Of a stretch of DNA of 64,000 bases, positions 1 to 14,829 are shown piece after piece (position 1 is the first letter of the stretch; every line of letters starts with the position of its first letter). The notes beneath the pieces were generated by a model. It made no database searches and was not told where the DNA came from. It was given only the letters and a program-made list of their open reading frames with translations. The translations under genes were made by a program, and so were the position numbers. The stretch is from Allacma fusca (Eukaryota > Arthropoda > Collembola > Symphypleona > Sminthuridae), in the NCBI GenBank assembly GCA_947179485.1, contig OX359248.1, forward strand, positions 2,435,501 to 2,499,500. The letters are read 5' to 3'.

Positions 1-506
1 AAACTTATTTTGTCGTCCCTTTTTTTTTCTTTCTATCTCCAAAGGTTGTTGCTCTCAGAATCGTGATTAAGATATAGGGACATACTTCCACTTTTTAAGA
101 GAGTCCAGCTCAAAATAAATAATGTGTGGTCTGTATGTGTGTGTATATATTGTGTCTACTTTAAAAGAACCACTTTAAAAACTTCTAGGACATTTAGCAC
201 GTCCACAGTAGCCCTCATCTAGAGAAATCATAGGGCTGGTTACGTCCCCTATGCATGCGTAATAGTATGAGACTGTCAAAAGTCTTACATGAGAATTGAT
301 GCCCCCGTCAAATTTGCCTATTGTCAATTCCTGTCTAGTGGAACTGTTGTAGAATAAATTCTCAATTTATTTACCAAAAATATTTTGAATGCAAAGACTT
401 AAACGGAATTGCAAACAAGAAAGCAATTGCTACGCTGTTGGTCACATTGAAAGGAAAACTGGGAGACTGATGCATCATCCTCGCTCCGTTAGTGAAGAAT
501 AAAACA

Positions 507-517
507 GTGTGTGTGTG

Positions 518-548
<31 letters not shown>

Positions 549-549
549 G
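507..549 (+). repeat. (GT)n/(CT)n microsatellite
   Basis: A short GT run passes directly into about 13 CT repeats with two interruptions. Confidence 0.9.
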
Positions 550-3500
550 TGTCTATGGTAATAGTAAGAAAATAGCATCCCAAGAAAATGTTCTTACAAC
601 ATGAGCATTTACGTAATTTCCCTCGTATCTAAGTAGCTCAAAGGAGGATTACACACTGGAAAGTATTAGGCTGTGGCTTCTGCTTTTCCCTTTCATTCAC
701 AATAACGGGCCAATTTTAAATACATACCGTAACAGCTCAGCCATCATCAGATCTTTGAAAGGGACAACAGGGCTATAGAGAGCTCCCAAGCTCCTCTATA
801 GCAAATCAGATAGTCCCAGTTGTCATAAGAATTCATATGATTAATAATATGAAATTTCTAAAGCTCCGACTCCTGTGAGGTACTTTACCATCCCGTTGAT
901 TACTGTCCACACTCATCCTCCAAGCATTTTTCCCATTTGTATACCTCGACAATGTATAGCCCACGTACGCGGACTCATTTACAAACTTAAAATGTAAATA
1001 TTTACGGGCTATGGGGATATAGTAGTAGAGTCAGAGCTTAATTTAAACTTTACGAAAATACTGTATAATTATATGATACAGTCACTATTAGCATTATTAT
1101 TGTTAGAGGCTGTAGTCATTCGTGGAGTAGCATATAATTACATAATTACTAAAATCCTATGCATCAGCTATGAATGGATGTAGGGCTCAGGGTTCAGAGA
1201 TGTGGTCGCAGGAGTCTGCACAGTCATAGTCGTTTAGGAGTTACCAAGTCAGGCACATATTTATAGCTATTTTTTCCATGGTATTTAATTTCTACTGTTG
1301 ATAGCGGACTTTATAGGGAGTCATCAAGGGGAGTAAAATTTACTTGAATTTTGACTATATACGAAGCCTGACTTCACTAGTCTGCTATATTCCCTGTTCG
1401 TACAGTATGAAGGGGGTGGTGAGGATTTTATACGCATGGAGTCCATGTACATATGTATTGTGTATCTACCTATGTATGTATGTACATATACCAAATTATG
1501 TACTGTAGTATGTCGAGATTTCTTTCTTTTACGCAGACATACTTTACATATACTATAGACACATATGAGAGTGCACACTCTCTATACTCACACTGAGAGA
1601 GGGACGACTATACACACATAGCTTTATGCTATGCTTTTACACATTGAAGCATACAGTCAAGACTTGTATGGATGAGAGCGAGGACTGTGAATTGATTCAA
1701 GTGATTTAACTCCACCAGGTTTGGTATGGTTAAATAGGTGACGTCCTTGCGTTTTGCATTGGTTGCAAAAGAATTTCTCTCTAAGTTCAACGACTCATGC
1801 CAGGGTTAGCAGCTACATATTTATTAAGTTATACAACCATTTGTACTCTTTAGTGGAGTTTCTTTCGTACACAATTTCGAGGCTACAAACTTTACTCCTT
1901 TGCCATTGTAGTATACAGTCAGAGCTTTTAAATTATTTAAATACAGATACACTGCTTCACTGAATTTTCCAAAGCTTTTTTTCTGTTTTGATTTTACTCA
2001 TGATTCACAACAAAAATTATACTATCAATTGATGGAGTCTTGGGACTTGGAGGGAGGATACAGGGAATGTCACTTGAAGGGATCCCTATAGTCTATTATT
2101 TTTTTTTGCTCAGCTGACAGAAATGGGATTTTAACTTAAATTACAGAGTAGTTAATGAATCACTCAATTGTTGACCATTTAAATTCCCTTGGTGTCGTCC
2201 ATGAGTGGAAAAATAATGCTATTTGCAACGTTTGACTTCGTAAACTCAATTTTGACAAGATTTGCATTTTGACTTATTAGCGAGCAAAGTACGGGGTATG
2301 TACCAGCAATAAAAAATGTCTGGGACCGCTGACTTTGACATACATATTTAACCTATTATTAAATATTATGATTCTCATTGTTTCTCCCTCCGAGAGTAAT
2401 AACAACTGCATTTTTTTTAAGTCAGCGAATTTTCCAGCATTTCCGAGCGTCCTGAGGATGAGGATCTAAATTTAAACTTAGGACGGTGTATGACAGGGCA
2501 CAATTAACTTCTGTATAAAAATATGTAGGTACATTCTATGTATACTTGAGTATCCACTCAAAATCACTCTAGAAAATAATAAGAGCTCCTAGTATCTACT
2601 ATTAGTCTATTGATAGCCTCATTCCAGAGCTTATAAATAAAACCACTTGAGGTTGAGCTCATCAGTGTGCAGGGTATGTATGTACATATGTAGCTAGAGA
2701 TGTAGATGCGTATGCATTTGGAGGGACTATAAGGAGAGATAATGCTTTTTAAATGGGGCCCTCCAACCTCTGGATAATAACAGTATTTGACTCGTCCCAG
2801 TATCTATCTACATATATTTCATACTCAAAGGATTAACTGTAGTGTGAACCTACACCCCACCAAGTATAGGCACTGACTTGAACGGAGTTCCGATGCGAGG
2901 ATTTATTGTTATAACAGAGGAGCAATCATAAAATGACTAAACAATAATGTTTTGATTGTCAAATATGGTAAAGTTGATAATGGACTGATCAGGAATAAAA
3001 ATAGGCTCACAATTAGTGTTGGAGGTACGTGTGTAGAGAATAAAGTGAGGCTGATTGCAAATCTCCCTATAGCTCTCGTACACTTCCATTGTCCTCGTAC
3101 TTATTATTGATAAAATAAAATAAAAAATTGGTCGTTGTCATATTTTTATGACCTACCCAAAGTCCGTTGAACTTTGAGGAGAAGGGCCTTGATGTTGAAA
3201 ATGAGAAAAGCCGAAATTTCCTCATAACCAATGCTCTCCTTCCAGCCCATGTAGTCGTAAAAATGTTGTTCAGAATCAGGAAAATTTACGGAAAAAAATC
3301 TCCTCACATCTATCACACGTGTATTGGTACAACTGTAAAATCCAGGGGCTTGTGGGATATTATGGAATGTCTACGAACTACCAGACTCTTACGGTACAAA
3401 TACTCCCTGCCTCAATGCCTACACCAGAGGACGGAGTAACCAACAGGATCCTCAGGGTCATAAAATCTTTTAATTTTTTATTGCTTCGCCTGGAATATGA

Positions 3501-4160
3501 TGTGTAAATGAGTGGATCGTTACAGGGGAACCCAAACATGGGACTTTCAAAATGTGTAGATACCGTCCTCCGAGTACAATAGGATTTTGAGGGTTTATGT
3601 AAAGCCCATAAGGACAAAATAGGGAACTCCCTTCAACCAGAGTATTCCTGGAGCCCTGACTCTTTAAAGGAAGAGATTGTTGAGAAAGTGTTCGGAGAAG
3701 CCCAGGAATAGTGTGAGATAGTGTGCTGACGCATTTTTGATATGAAGGGAGAGAGAGAGAGAGATTCATGAGTAAAAGGTATATTTATGTCTCAGAGGGA
3801 ATCTGTATTACTCATGTTGTCTCTGTGTGGCGACATTGTTGTTCCACACTGAATATTGATATTGTTGTTGGTTGTCGGGTGGGAAAGAGAGAGATAAAGT
3901 CCTGTTAAATTTATGCCTACTCATAAATCCGCATTGATAGCAAAACCATCGTTGCATTCCTTCCACTTAGAGTGCCACCCTGTTGGCGTTTTTTATTTTC
4001 TGCGGCACCTGCACTCCTGTCGCTCCGAAAGGCTCTTGATTGCTAATTGACAACAGAATCCCAGATAATGTAGTCAATATAATGCATTCCAAGTCTGGCT
4101 GCTAATGTTGATAATGATAATGAATTTGATGGGGTCTCAACTGCATGTACACACTCCCCG

Positions 4161-4195
4161 TACACACACACGCACACACACACATACATACACAC
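4161..4195 (+). repeat. (CA)n microsatellite, interrupted
   Basis: CA repeats broken by CG and TA steps. Confidence 0.8.
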
Positions 4196-6158
4196 AAAAA
4201 AAACATTAGTACTGTGAGCAGTGCTTGCACACATACTCCAATAGACACTGACAATGAGATGTGAAATTAGATCACGTTTGACACTCTTTCCACGACATAA
4301 TAACTCCATAATTTATTATATGGTCATGATCATGAGGTCTCCTCTGGTTTTCACTGATCCGGCAGTATTCAAATAATTGGTATTGACACACGCAAAAAAT
4401 ATATATAATTATATATAATGTCTCTCGAGAGAAAAACGCGTTGAGCCGTGCAAGAAAAGGGTCGTTAAAATTTACGTCGTATTACTGATATTACGATGGC
4501 TGACTCAAATCAAAAAAAATATGCATTTAAATCCACTCCGCTTGGTTTTTTTCCTCCCAGTAACCACACCGCAAAATAGATACATAAGCACTATCCTTTG
4601 TATTTATTGATTGTCAACGTGATGCACAAGTGATTTTATATTTTCTTATGCAATTCACACACCCTGACCAAAGTGTAGCCAGCAGGATATGAGGATGTTC
4701 GAGATTCTGTTTGTGGAGGAGAATTTTCTCTGAAAGAATGTGATCGTGAGCAAAGGTTTTAAAAGCGGACGGTGCAATTATTCAGAGGGGGCGGGGTAGG
4801 GGGGGAAGAAAAATCTAAATTGAGTCAATAATCAAATCTGTAGGTTTAAAACGTGCCTCACGTGCTGGGATAACTCTCAAAGATATAAACTTCCGGCCCT
4901 TAAAACCCTTTTCGCGAGCTAAGACTCACATTCCTTGACTGTAAAAAAATCCTCGACGGCTCCACGTTTTAGTAATGGGAGATCCAATAGGAAAGTTTTG
5001 GAGTTCCATCTATTAATTATTGCTAGTTACGAGAAAGTAAACAAAGCACATTTTTCCTGGAACACTCATGGCATGGGAAATACAGAAATGGATGGTCGGA
5101 GGAAAAATAATAGTCATATTGACAGGATGTTGGGGTCACAGGGAAGACATTCCTGGAGATTTTCTACTTGGAGTTGAGGTTACTCAAGGATTAGGAGGTT
5201 TCATGGTGGCGGTCAAAGTCAGAGGGAAGTCACGGACCCTGACTCAAGACATCATGTATGAAGGCTACCATCCTGATGATAAGACCTTATTCTCAGTTGC
5301 ACATTTCCCCCAAAATGCATTATTTGAGATATTTTTGCGCTTGACATACCAAGAATAGCAGTCCTTCATAATTATCTGAATTTTAACCTCAAACTTTAGC
5401 AAATTGTATCTCTGCCTCTATACAACTGTAAGGATACACAAATGCAAGACTTTATTTTCCAACTCCCAACCCCACTTGAAGGTTTTCAAAACGGAGGTTG
5501 TGCTCTCACTCAAGAGTCTTTACTCCTTTGCAGTGGAATCCCAAGTCTAACTTATTACTTGTGAGGGGTATCATAAACAGCCATGACTTTTGCCAAAACC
5601 AGAACTAGTTCAGTGGTTTTCGTAACCTTACGGCTGAACAGATTTCTGAGGGATTTCCATATTGGACGAGAGGGAGTCTATTTAAAAAAAAAAAGAATCC
5701 ACATATACTCTGAGTGGGCCCCCGTCAGTGCATTAATTAAGGTCTAATTTTATCAATCTTTGAAGTCAGCTCAGTCCATAGATTATATGGAGTTGAATAG
5801 TAATGCGGAATTTTATTTTAAATACTCTTTTGGTCTCTGTGGGTGATTATGTGAGACTCGGGGGAATATAGGTCACGATTTACATTCCTAGAACCACCAC
5901 GAAGACCTGCACATGATGTGTAGTCACCACACACTGTATTTATATTACACGTCCCCCTAAAAAGTTAGGACTTCCAACTTTATACATATGGACTCACAGG
6001 AGACGGAAGATTCCGTCCAGCATAGTAAACAAATACAGTGTACATACAAATGATTTATGTCTTTGCACTACATACACCCAAGATTTAGTGTGTACGATAG
6101 ACTAGAAAATTAATATTAGGATAAATCAAGATTGATGCTTGGCTGGATTAACTAAAAG

Positions 6159-6162
<4 letters not shown>

Positions 6163-6193
<31 letters not shown>
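6163..6193 (+). repeat. (CT)n microsatellite
   Basis: Pure CT run of about 15 units ending in CTCGAG. Confidence 0.92.
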
Positions 6194-6194
<1 letters not shown>

Positions 6195-8203
6195 AGATGA
6201 ATTTGAGATGGTAGACTCCTGAGTCCTTAACACTTCAAGGGATGAACATATATAGGAGATGAGCAGAAGTATGCAACGGCTGATAGTATCTATGCCCACA
6301 TGGTGCTGGTGTTTATCTTAATTTAAAATAAATTGCTCCGACCGGCAGAGCCTGGGATTTGGGTAGTGCAATTATTATTGTGCATACAAAAAATGTATGA
6401 CACTCTATACGTTAAATTTGTTTATGTATGCATTTAATACTTGCAGTCAGCAAAGACGTAAAATGTGATTTGTATGTATACATGCAAACGTTACAAACAA
6501 ATCCGGACTGTAGTACAGGAGTTATCTTGTATGTAATTATTATTATTGTTCAGGGGAAAAATATGTACGGTTGGGCATGGAGGCATATACGCACATAGTA
6601 AGGTATTCATTATCAAGTGAGAATGACATATGGAGAGAACATATGTACACACACACATGACACATGTGCATGGAGATACATGGATTTTGAAGGATTGTAA
6701 TTATTTATGTGGAAGTACATAGAGAGAGAGAGAGACACACATATGTAATTATAAGTACAGACACTTTTGAAGAAGCTCTTGTGTATTTTACCTAGATCTG
6801 GTTGTTTTTGATCTCGGGGTCTGTCACAGGTCTGGCTTGATATTATTTGGATTGATGGGAGTAGAAGAAAGGGTTATATTGGTCGGATGATAGTGGTGGG
6901 GCAGGCGGATGGTTTGCATCTATGTTAAGTCAACAAAGAGGTATTTGCCGAAACGTAGATGTAGTTATATATGAAGCTCGCAATTCGTATTCATTCGCAT
7001 TCGCAAAGGTCATTGCATCCAGTGAGTAAAGTGGGTCAGGCTTTTTTTCACTCGTTCAACGTAATCGGTTTGCTCCCACGTCATATGATACACCAATCCT
7101 ATTTGTACTTATGAGCATATATACATTTTTATATACAGGGAGCAAAGCCTATACTCACAACTTGAGCATTGACTTGATATAGAAGTGCATTTTTAGCAAA
7201 CTGGATGTAAAGCTTGTCCTATATAAAAATAATAGTATCGCAAACACACACACAAAAAAACTTTTTTTTCTGATACTAAATCCTACTTGCTCTTTGCACT
7301 TGTAACACTGCATTCAATAGCAGGCGCATACATACTTGTGTACTGTAGTAGCTCTAGCACTGACTCTGGGGTTCACTTTCCATGGTAAACATTATTATTG
7401 AGGACCATTACATTGGGTATGATGTGAGGGAAAAATCGTGCATCAAATATCGAAGGAAAAATTTAAAACTTGTACAGATTTATGACACGCTAATAATATA
7501 AATATTTAGCTCCTGATTAAACTACAAGTCCTGTAGCGTGCATTCATAGGAGGCAGGAGGGGATAACGAGATCTGTACATGTACGAAAATGTGTGCTTGA
7601 GGAGACCGCTCATAAAAATGTTTAGTAGCTGTAGCTGTATTATGTACCCCCATCAAGTTATAATTACATCGTGTACAATGAGCATACATACTCGCACGCG
7701 TTCCTATAAATCATCATAAGGATAAAGCTATTATTACTGTACTGTGTAGAGTCGTTGCACAAAACACGCACACTCCTGTTGTGTGTACAAGTACTTGCAT
7801 TTGTAGTGTATGCTCAGCAGACTTTCTGCACAAGGTGTTTCAAGCTATAGGTCTCTATGTAGGAGCTTCATTACGTGGGTCTATGAGGACATATGTAGGT
7901 ATAATTACAAATACAGACAAACTTTTGAGACAGAGACAGAAGTTGAAGTTGAAGCCCAACCAGTAGTAGACTATACCCCCATAGTTTGTCTATATACTAA
8001 GTATTAATTATGAATGTGCAATATTATAATAGCGAGTCAAGAGTGTTCCCAATATTTTTATCTGCAACATACGTCGTTGCTATTGTGAAGGTAGGCAAGG
8101 ACTCACACAGATAGACTTTCGATGGCCTTTGAATGTTCATTGCTCTCTGTGTCCATTGCCAATTTCCCCAGGGCCGATGAAGGACAGTCACTGCATCGCG
8201 CTC

Positions 8204-8209
<6 letters not shown>

Positions 8210-8237
<28 letters not shown>
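8210..8237 (+). repeat. (CT)n microsatellite
   Basis: Pure CT run of about 14 units. Confidence 0.92.
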
Positions 8238-8242
<5 letters not shown>

Positions 8243-10926
8243 TTGCTTCTGTAGATTATATGAATAAACAACCACTTGAAAAATCGTGTCACTCCAAAAC
8301 GTTCAAGTTAGAGCAAAGTTAGCAAAATAAAACAAATAATTAGTTTTATCGACTTTTTCAAGAGGACTCCTCGGGATGATTCCCTCTCAGATTTTAATAG
8401 TATTTTACTATAGTCTCTAAATAGCATTTTTGATTTATTGATTTTTAAAATGACCAGCGCTGCAAAATTCTTCACTTTATTTTCCTATTAGTGATGAGAC
8501 TCATACTCTTGAAATGACCATGGGAGTTAGTATTATTTTATTTTTTTTTTGCTGAGGGGTAATTTAATTGGAAACGAATGCAGAAATTGGAGACACTTTT
8601 TTTAACGAGTGTATCCCTTCCTACTGTATGATGTTATTAGGGCCTGGGATCCTCCAGGACTTCATAAGCTGTAAGGGGGTTATAAGAAAAATGAAATTGG
8701 TAATAGATACTGAGGCATGCATTTTTGTAATTTGTTATGTTCCATAATGGGGGATCTGTGCAAATGAAATAAGAGATAATAAGGCATCTAATTTTAACTG
8801 GGTGAGAGGCATGGATTCGTTTCTGGGTCAACTGAGTAATTTGTGTGCTGTAGGGCAATGATGCCGGAAACTAATTGATATTACGAGGGAACGGAGTCTC
8901 TCTACTCAAAAGATTCACTCTCCGTAATAGTGGGTGGTAAAACACAACTGTTCCTTTATTGCTGTGTTTAGAGTGTTTAAAAAAAAATATATAGATATAT
9001 ATAACGAAATAGTCCTCTCGCAGAATTGGCCTGTCAAAGGGAAGATAAGACAGGGCACAGATGTACATACATCTAGAGGGAGCGGAGTAAACAAATGGTA
9101 CGTAAAATATGGGAGGGTGGGAACATACTATTAGTATACTGTAGTGGAGACAACTATGACATTGCTCTAGAGATTAGTCCTTGTATTCAATGCATAAATA
9201 CTAATGAGTCTAGTGTGCTGACGACTGCAGTGTAAATATCTCCTATTGAATTATTACCATTGGTGGAATTAAATATATTGATAGGAGAATGAAAGGGAAA
9301 GATGGGAAGAGGAGCGATGTATCAAAAAGAAACAGAGATTTTATGGAGAAATGGAAAGGAATTTTATTGGATGAGACCCTCATACCAGTAATCGGGCTAG
9401 GCTAAGGATCATCTTGATTTTTCTTTTTGTAGGTCAACTCGACGTTTATGTATTTACAAGTGATTCAGAGGCCAAACGGAGAGCTTTTCCCATGTAAGCA
9501 GTCGCCAGAGTGATGATAATGATATTCACATTTTTTCCCTCTCCTCCGCTCTTCCATTGTTTGTCCTAGACAGATGGTGAACGTACAAAGTAAGGGCCGT
9601 GACCCTTACACTGGTAACCGATACCCTATATATTCTATTTGCATTTAGATTCCCATTTTTGTTTTTTTTTTTAAATTCTGTTCATAAGCAGGAAGCAACT
9701 TTTTAAGACTCTCCGCAATCCCAATTCTAAAAATATAAAGTAAAACCTCAAGTAATCTCTTTTTTTTTGGTACCTTTAGGATTAGTACTTAGGAGTGGTA
9801 TTCCCAAATTGACATTGTAAATGAGAGTTGTATCCCCAAGTAAACATCCCAAGGTACGTTGTTTCCATTATCAGGGGACTTACAAAAATCGACACTAAAA
9901 ATCTCCTATCCACTCTATCCTATATATAATGAATTTTAGGTACGAGATAATCTGATAGTTGTAATTATGCAAATTGTAATGTTTGTAAAAGTTTTTTTTT
10001 ATCATCACATAGAACATTATTTAATAGATTTGGGATTTGGAGGCCTAATTGTAGGAAATCCAACGTTACTTAAACTAGAGCTGATGACTGAAATAAGAAT
10101 CAGCCTAAATTAGGATGAGTCGATCCATTACGAAGATGGGATGGGACACGTCGGGGTTAATTGTTTGTGAAACCCAACTATGTATGTTATCTGTCCTGAG
10201 CAAATGAGTGGGAAATTAGATACAGAAAACCATCCACCAAACGTACACACTCAGTGAACATGGGACTATTATTCCCCATACCTGAACCTACTTTCGTTAT
10301 ATAATGAGTGTAAAAGATACCAGGATAATTTATATTTACCCAAAGTATGAGCGTCCCCCTTCAAAATTCTACCACTAATACAAAATTGTACATACAGGTT
10401 AAATAAGCTTGTCTGGTCACAACAAAAAACCAAGGAGTATCTATGTCTCACAAATGTACAGTATCATACCTTCCCCAAAAAATAAATAAAACATGCATAA
10501 TTTGGCTTCCAGACCATACGCCGATACATTGTAAAAAGGAAGAACCTTTAAAACAATTTGGAAATTGTGCCAAGTAGGACGAGCGGACAAAAATTCACTT
10601 CAACATTTTCAAGTTCTGTTTCACTGCTACCATCCCAATTTGAAAGTACATTTACGTCATGTGCACAGAGAGTACTGAGTACTACATGTCTACAAGTAGA
10701 CGTGGCATGGTCGGAAACGGAAATTTCAACCTCATTCATGATGCCAGGACATAAATGCAGAAACTTTGTGTAATATTTCTCACCCCCTTTGAAATCATTT
10801 CGTTCGAGTATGTACAACTGTAGGAGAAGATCCACATAAGTTCCAAACATGCTACAGTAATATTGACTAAAATTTCCTCCTTACCAAAGTGTCCTATGTC
10901 AGATTTGGCTCAAAGGGTTTGACAAC

Positions 10927-10929
10927 GTG

Positions 10930-10960
<31 letters not shown>
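10927..10960 (+). repeat. (GT)n microsatellite
   Basis: GT run of about 17 units with one early interruption. Confidence 0.92.
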
Positions 10961-10962
<2 letters not shown>

Positions 10963-12930
10963 TGTATCTGTATATACATTATATGTAGATATAGACCTGT
11001 GTTTACATATGTATTGGACGCTGAGGGGATTTGCTGTAACCAGAATGAGGAAATGGATTAATCCCGAGTCACCACTCTTGAGAGCATATTGTGGTTAAAT
11101 GTATCCATTTGGTGGTTATAGTCTTCCCATTCATGTCAATTGACACACCTGAAACAAATTAAAAAGCAGGAATACGATCCCTTATCAAGAATTGAATAAA
11201 TTGCAGGCACATTGAGTACACACATAGTCCCAGTCACAAAAGGCTATTATTACCGGTATAATAATAATTGTATACTAGTAGCAGCAGAGCAAACTCATAA
11301 ATCAGAAGAGTCCAATTAGGAATTTCGGTGGGGACTACTAAATTACAGGAACAGAACTCCTCGTCCCGTTATGTAGGTCAGTTATGTCGCGGACAAACAA
11401 ATTTTGTGGGAACGGACTGCAGGACTTTATCATGTACATGTTTCATATATGGTCACATACATACATATATAGTAGATGTGTACAATTGTACAATCCCAGT
11501 ACTGGATTTCCCTCACAAGTTTATTCCCAGACATTTAACTGCTATCAGAGAGCTATTTATTTCTCAACGGCACTCTAATGGTAACATTTTTACGACAGGA
11601 CACAAACTATGTCTATAGACCCAACTGCATATAGACATTAAGTATAATATGGAAGATAATCCGAAGCAATGAACTCATCATTGCAGTTTCACTCCTCAAA
11701 CTTTGTTCACACAAAAAGATTTTTATTATTTCCATACGCTAACAAAGAGTCTATCATGGACGTACAGTCAAGGGAATTTGTCTTCCTATACCCAAGCACT
11801 TTTTTTACGGAGCCTTCGAAAAAAAAAAACAAGTTGTAACAAAAAAAAAGTTTTATCCAGAAATATACAACTTACTGTCAGTTCCTACAAAACTACGTAA
11901 CATTATGGAGGATTGTACTTGTCGTATATATTACTTCCAGTTACTTTACCATTTTTTAGGGTGCCAGTGTCTATGTATGTACATAATTATGTATAGTAGA
12001 TATACAGGGATATTACAAGGTATACATCCCAGATGTACTTTCCAAATGTTAACATATGAGAAACGTGCCGTTGAGTCAAGGAAGCACACGAGCTCAGTCG
12101 TTGAACTGGAACTAATACAAGTGACATATAGTAGTAGCATGGGAGTACAAGCCAATCTTCCTCACTGTCAATATTAGGAAATAAGAAGGTAAGTCTTTTT
12201 TTGTGACTTGACCGAGTGCTCAGGAAATACAGAGGACCTGGGACATAGCACTAAGTTGCGGGGATATGAATGAAATAACAAGTCAAGTTCCGTTAGCTTA
12301 TGAAACTCAAATGTCTCCAAGACCCTAAAAAGTTTATGTATGGGAGCCCGTGATTTTATGATTGTCTCAGGCTCTGTCTCCTATTGATATCTCCATATAC
12401 TTTAGCAGGCTTTGGTATAAAGTGGAGGGAGGCTTCCCTCTCTTACAAGTAACTTAAAACTTTGTTCGGGACTCTTAAATTTTTATCTGAGCCCAACCCT
12501 GGATGGGAACGTGTGCTATGCAGAGGCTTGAACTTGAGAGCACCGTAATCATGGTTTAGGACCGCTATGCACCGATGTAGATAGAACATATGCGCACTGA
12601 AACTAGGAAGGAAAAGACAAAGTATACAGTATAGGGAGATGCGGGGAAAATAATGACAATAAAATTTGAGAGAGAAGGAAAGGAATAGAATATAAAAAGT
12701 GAATTCTGAACCTTCTCCGATTTCAGGGTTTAAAAAAAAAAAATAAGTTGTGTATATAATCTAAGGACTGAGGGATCTGAGTAATGGATCCGAATGGAGG
12801 GGGGAAAGACTCTTTAAAAATATAAAATGTTTAGTATATCCGTAAGCATGGGAATGTGAATGGTTCCGTAAATACGGGAGTTGAGATTTTGAGGGGAAAT
12901 TTATGATTTGATTACAATGTTTCTTGCAGG

Positions 12931-13366
12931 TTGATCTTGTTGGTAGTTGGGAATGCCGCTCCGAGGTGAATGACCCTGGCTTCAAGTACAAGGAACGTAC
13001 ATAGCTGGCAACTCTTGGATCGATTTCCTTCCGAATTGTCTGCTAAAAACTGCTTCCGTATCGTCCCGGCATTCTATTCCAGGCTTGAAACCCTTCCCAA
13101 CTCTATATCCTCCGCCTGAACTTGGAAAACTCTGCGTTTCTCTATCTCTACATATATCTATATACGACTCTCGAAAATAGTCGGCGAACTTCGTGCATAC
13201 CTCAACTGCGACGTAAAGTTCAAGGGATTCTCTTCCAAGTTGGACCCCAAAAAAACTCCAAGCAGAGGATAAAATCAATTCCAACCGACGTCGGCCGACA
13301 GCCCAACTTTAAAATATTTTTAATTCAAAGGAATGACGCGTATAAGCAAACCATAAAGAATGAAAG
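12931..13366 (+). other. Candidate distal alternative first exon of Hr4
   Basis: This block is less AT-rich than its surroundings and lies between an acceptor-like TTTCTTGCAG and a consensus donor ATGAAAG|GTAAGT. An ATG at 13360 gives Met-Lys and leaves phase 1, the same phase as the proximal Hr4 first exon. Splicing to 37398 would produce [12 protein letters not shown]. The body of the block has no long conserved frame, so it would mainly be 5'UTR. If the block begins at a transcription start and not at the acceptor, its left edge would lie further right. This is inference from phase and splice signals only. Confidence 0.35.
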
Positions 13367-14639
13367 GTAAGTTTTATGGATTGATCTCCCTAATATTGTT
13401 TGTCAGCTCATCATTGCTGTCATTAGGACTCAGACGAGTCATACAGATCCTGTTTCTTTTTTTTTTTCTTGAGGAAGTGAGTAATGCAACTTAGTTGGGG
13501 AATACCAGCTGCATCAAAAACTTGTCGTCACATGAGTATCATTTCATATAAATTTTTCCCCATTAGAATTCAATATTCAATTGAAGTGGATAAATCATAA
13601 CCTCAAAAATTGGAAATAACTTCACTACTCATATGAACTACTTACTCATTGTCAAGTGGGAAGTGATTGGAGCTTCCTTCCATAGAAGCTGATTCTAAAA
13701 TTGAAGCAATAATAATTATTAAAAATCCTTGCATTTTGAATTCCTCACTCATACATTTCTTCGTATATTCATATTTCATAGATTCGCATTTAAATTGAGT
13801 CCCCTGGTTTTAATTTTGAGGAAGGTACGTCACCTTCGAGGGGACAGAATGTAATTCAGAGTAACTCTAAATGAACTTCCGTATATTTTTCCTCAATATA
13901 ATTCTTGCAATTTTGGGGCAAGTTGCGGACATAGTAATGTGACCACAATTGGAGTTATTTTCATTCGTACATTCCCCAGACATTTTTGTCCGCCTCACAT
14001 GTCGCTACTAATTGAGGATTTTGACTCCCACGAGATGTAATGCGCAAACTTTAAATTAATTTCTATCCCCGCTGGAAGTTGTAACTGCAAAAATTTCTGC
14101 AGTATTCTCTCGTCTCCCTACGATCTCATGGGTGACATATGATATGGGTGACAAATCCGAGATCTCTTGAAATACATATCCCTGGTTTCATAGCACATTT
14201 AGATATGTACACATTGCCCCAAGCGGGCTAAAAGTAGACGCATTGACAGAGCCAGAAGGCTTCCCATCTCAAGTATTCCTCTCAACTAGGAGTGTGTCCT
14301 CACAGGGAAGGGATTTTCTTCCGGGAAGCAAATAGTACTAGAAATATATTAGCTTTTATGGAAGAGGATTGGAGAGAAGGAAAAGAGGCTCTGGATGATG
14401 TTCGCATATAGATTCTCGGGAGCTCTCATCAATGTAAATGCTGGGCTGATGATGTGGACGTGAAGACAGACGTAGCAGCGGGGGGGGGACTCTGATATGT
14501 GTTTACAAGATGGAAGGGATGTGTAGCGCAAAAAAAAATACATACACAAATAGAATACTTTTTACAGAGAGAAGAAGAGAGAATATTATGTAGGGAGGGA
14601 GAAAAGGGAAAGGTTGAAAAAAAAATTGCCGGGTTTATT
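13367..14639. other. Non-coding DNA after the candidate distal exon
   Basis: AT-rich with no supported frame. If the exon at 12.93-13.37 kb is real, this is the start of a 24-kb Hr4 intron. Confidence 0.4.
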
Positions 14640-14807
14640 TGCATAGGAAATAGTTTTTAGAGAGAAAGAACAAAGGTTTGTGAAGCTTTTGTGTGTGCAG
14701 TGTCGTGTGAAAGTTGTTGTGCGTTGTGTGCGTACAGCCGTCGGGACTGACTCCGAGGGACGCACAGACGTCGAGCCAGTGCGTTATTCGCAATTGCAAA
14801 GCCACGT

Positions 14808-14829
14808 TCTCTCTCTCTCTCTCTCTCTC
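14808..14829 (+). repeat. (CT)n microsatellite
   Basis: CT run of about 11 units inside the GC-richer block. Confidence 0.9.

Larger units (their letters stand above)
1..12930. other. Non-coding, microsatellite-rich DNA
   Basis: Open frames are all below about 100 codons, lack family resemblance, and several simply translate simple repeats (Arg-Glu, Ser-Leu or Thr-His runs). The palindromic string TACATATGTA and its relatives recur often. The stretch could be intergenic or, if distal Hr4 promoters exist, partly intronic. Confidence 0.6.

Noticed and set aside
4935-5358. Frames of 80 and 96 codons
   Set aside because: Two overlapping frames without known motifs or flanking splice signals; within chance length for the region.
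7004-7014. Single AAAGGTCA nuclear-receptor half-site
   Set aside because: One 8-bp match is expected by chance in a window of this size; no paired or clustered sites were seen near Hr4.
12931-13008. Short frame VDLVGSWECRSEVNDPG... ending at TAG, as a last coding exon of another gene
   Set aside because: No upstream exon, homologue or poly(A) context was recognised; the block is better explained, still tentatively, as an Hr4 leader exon.
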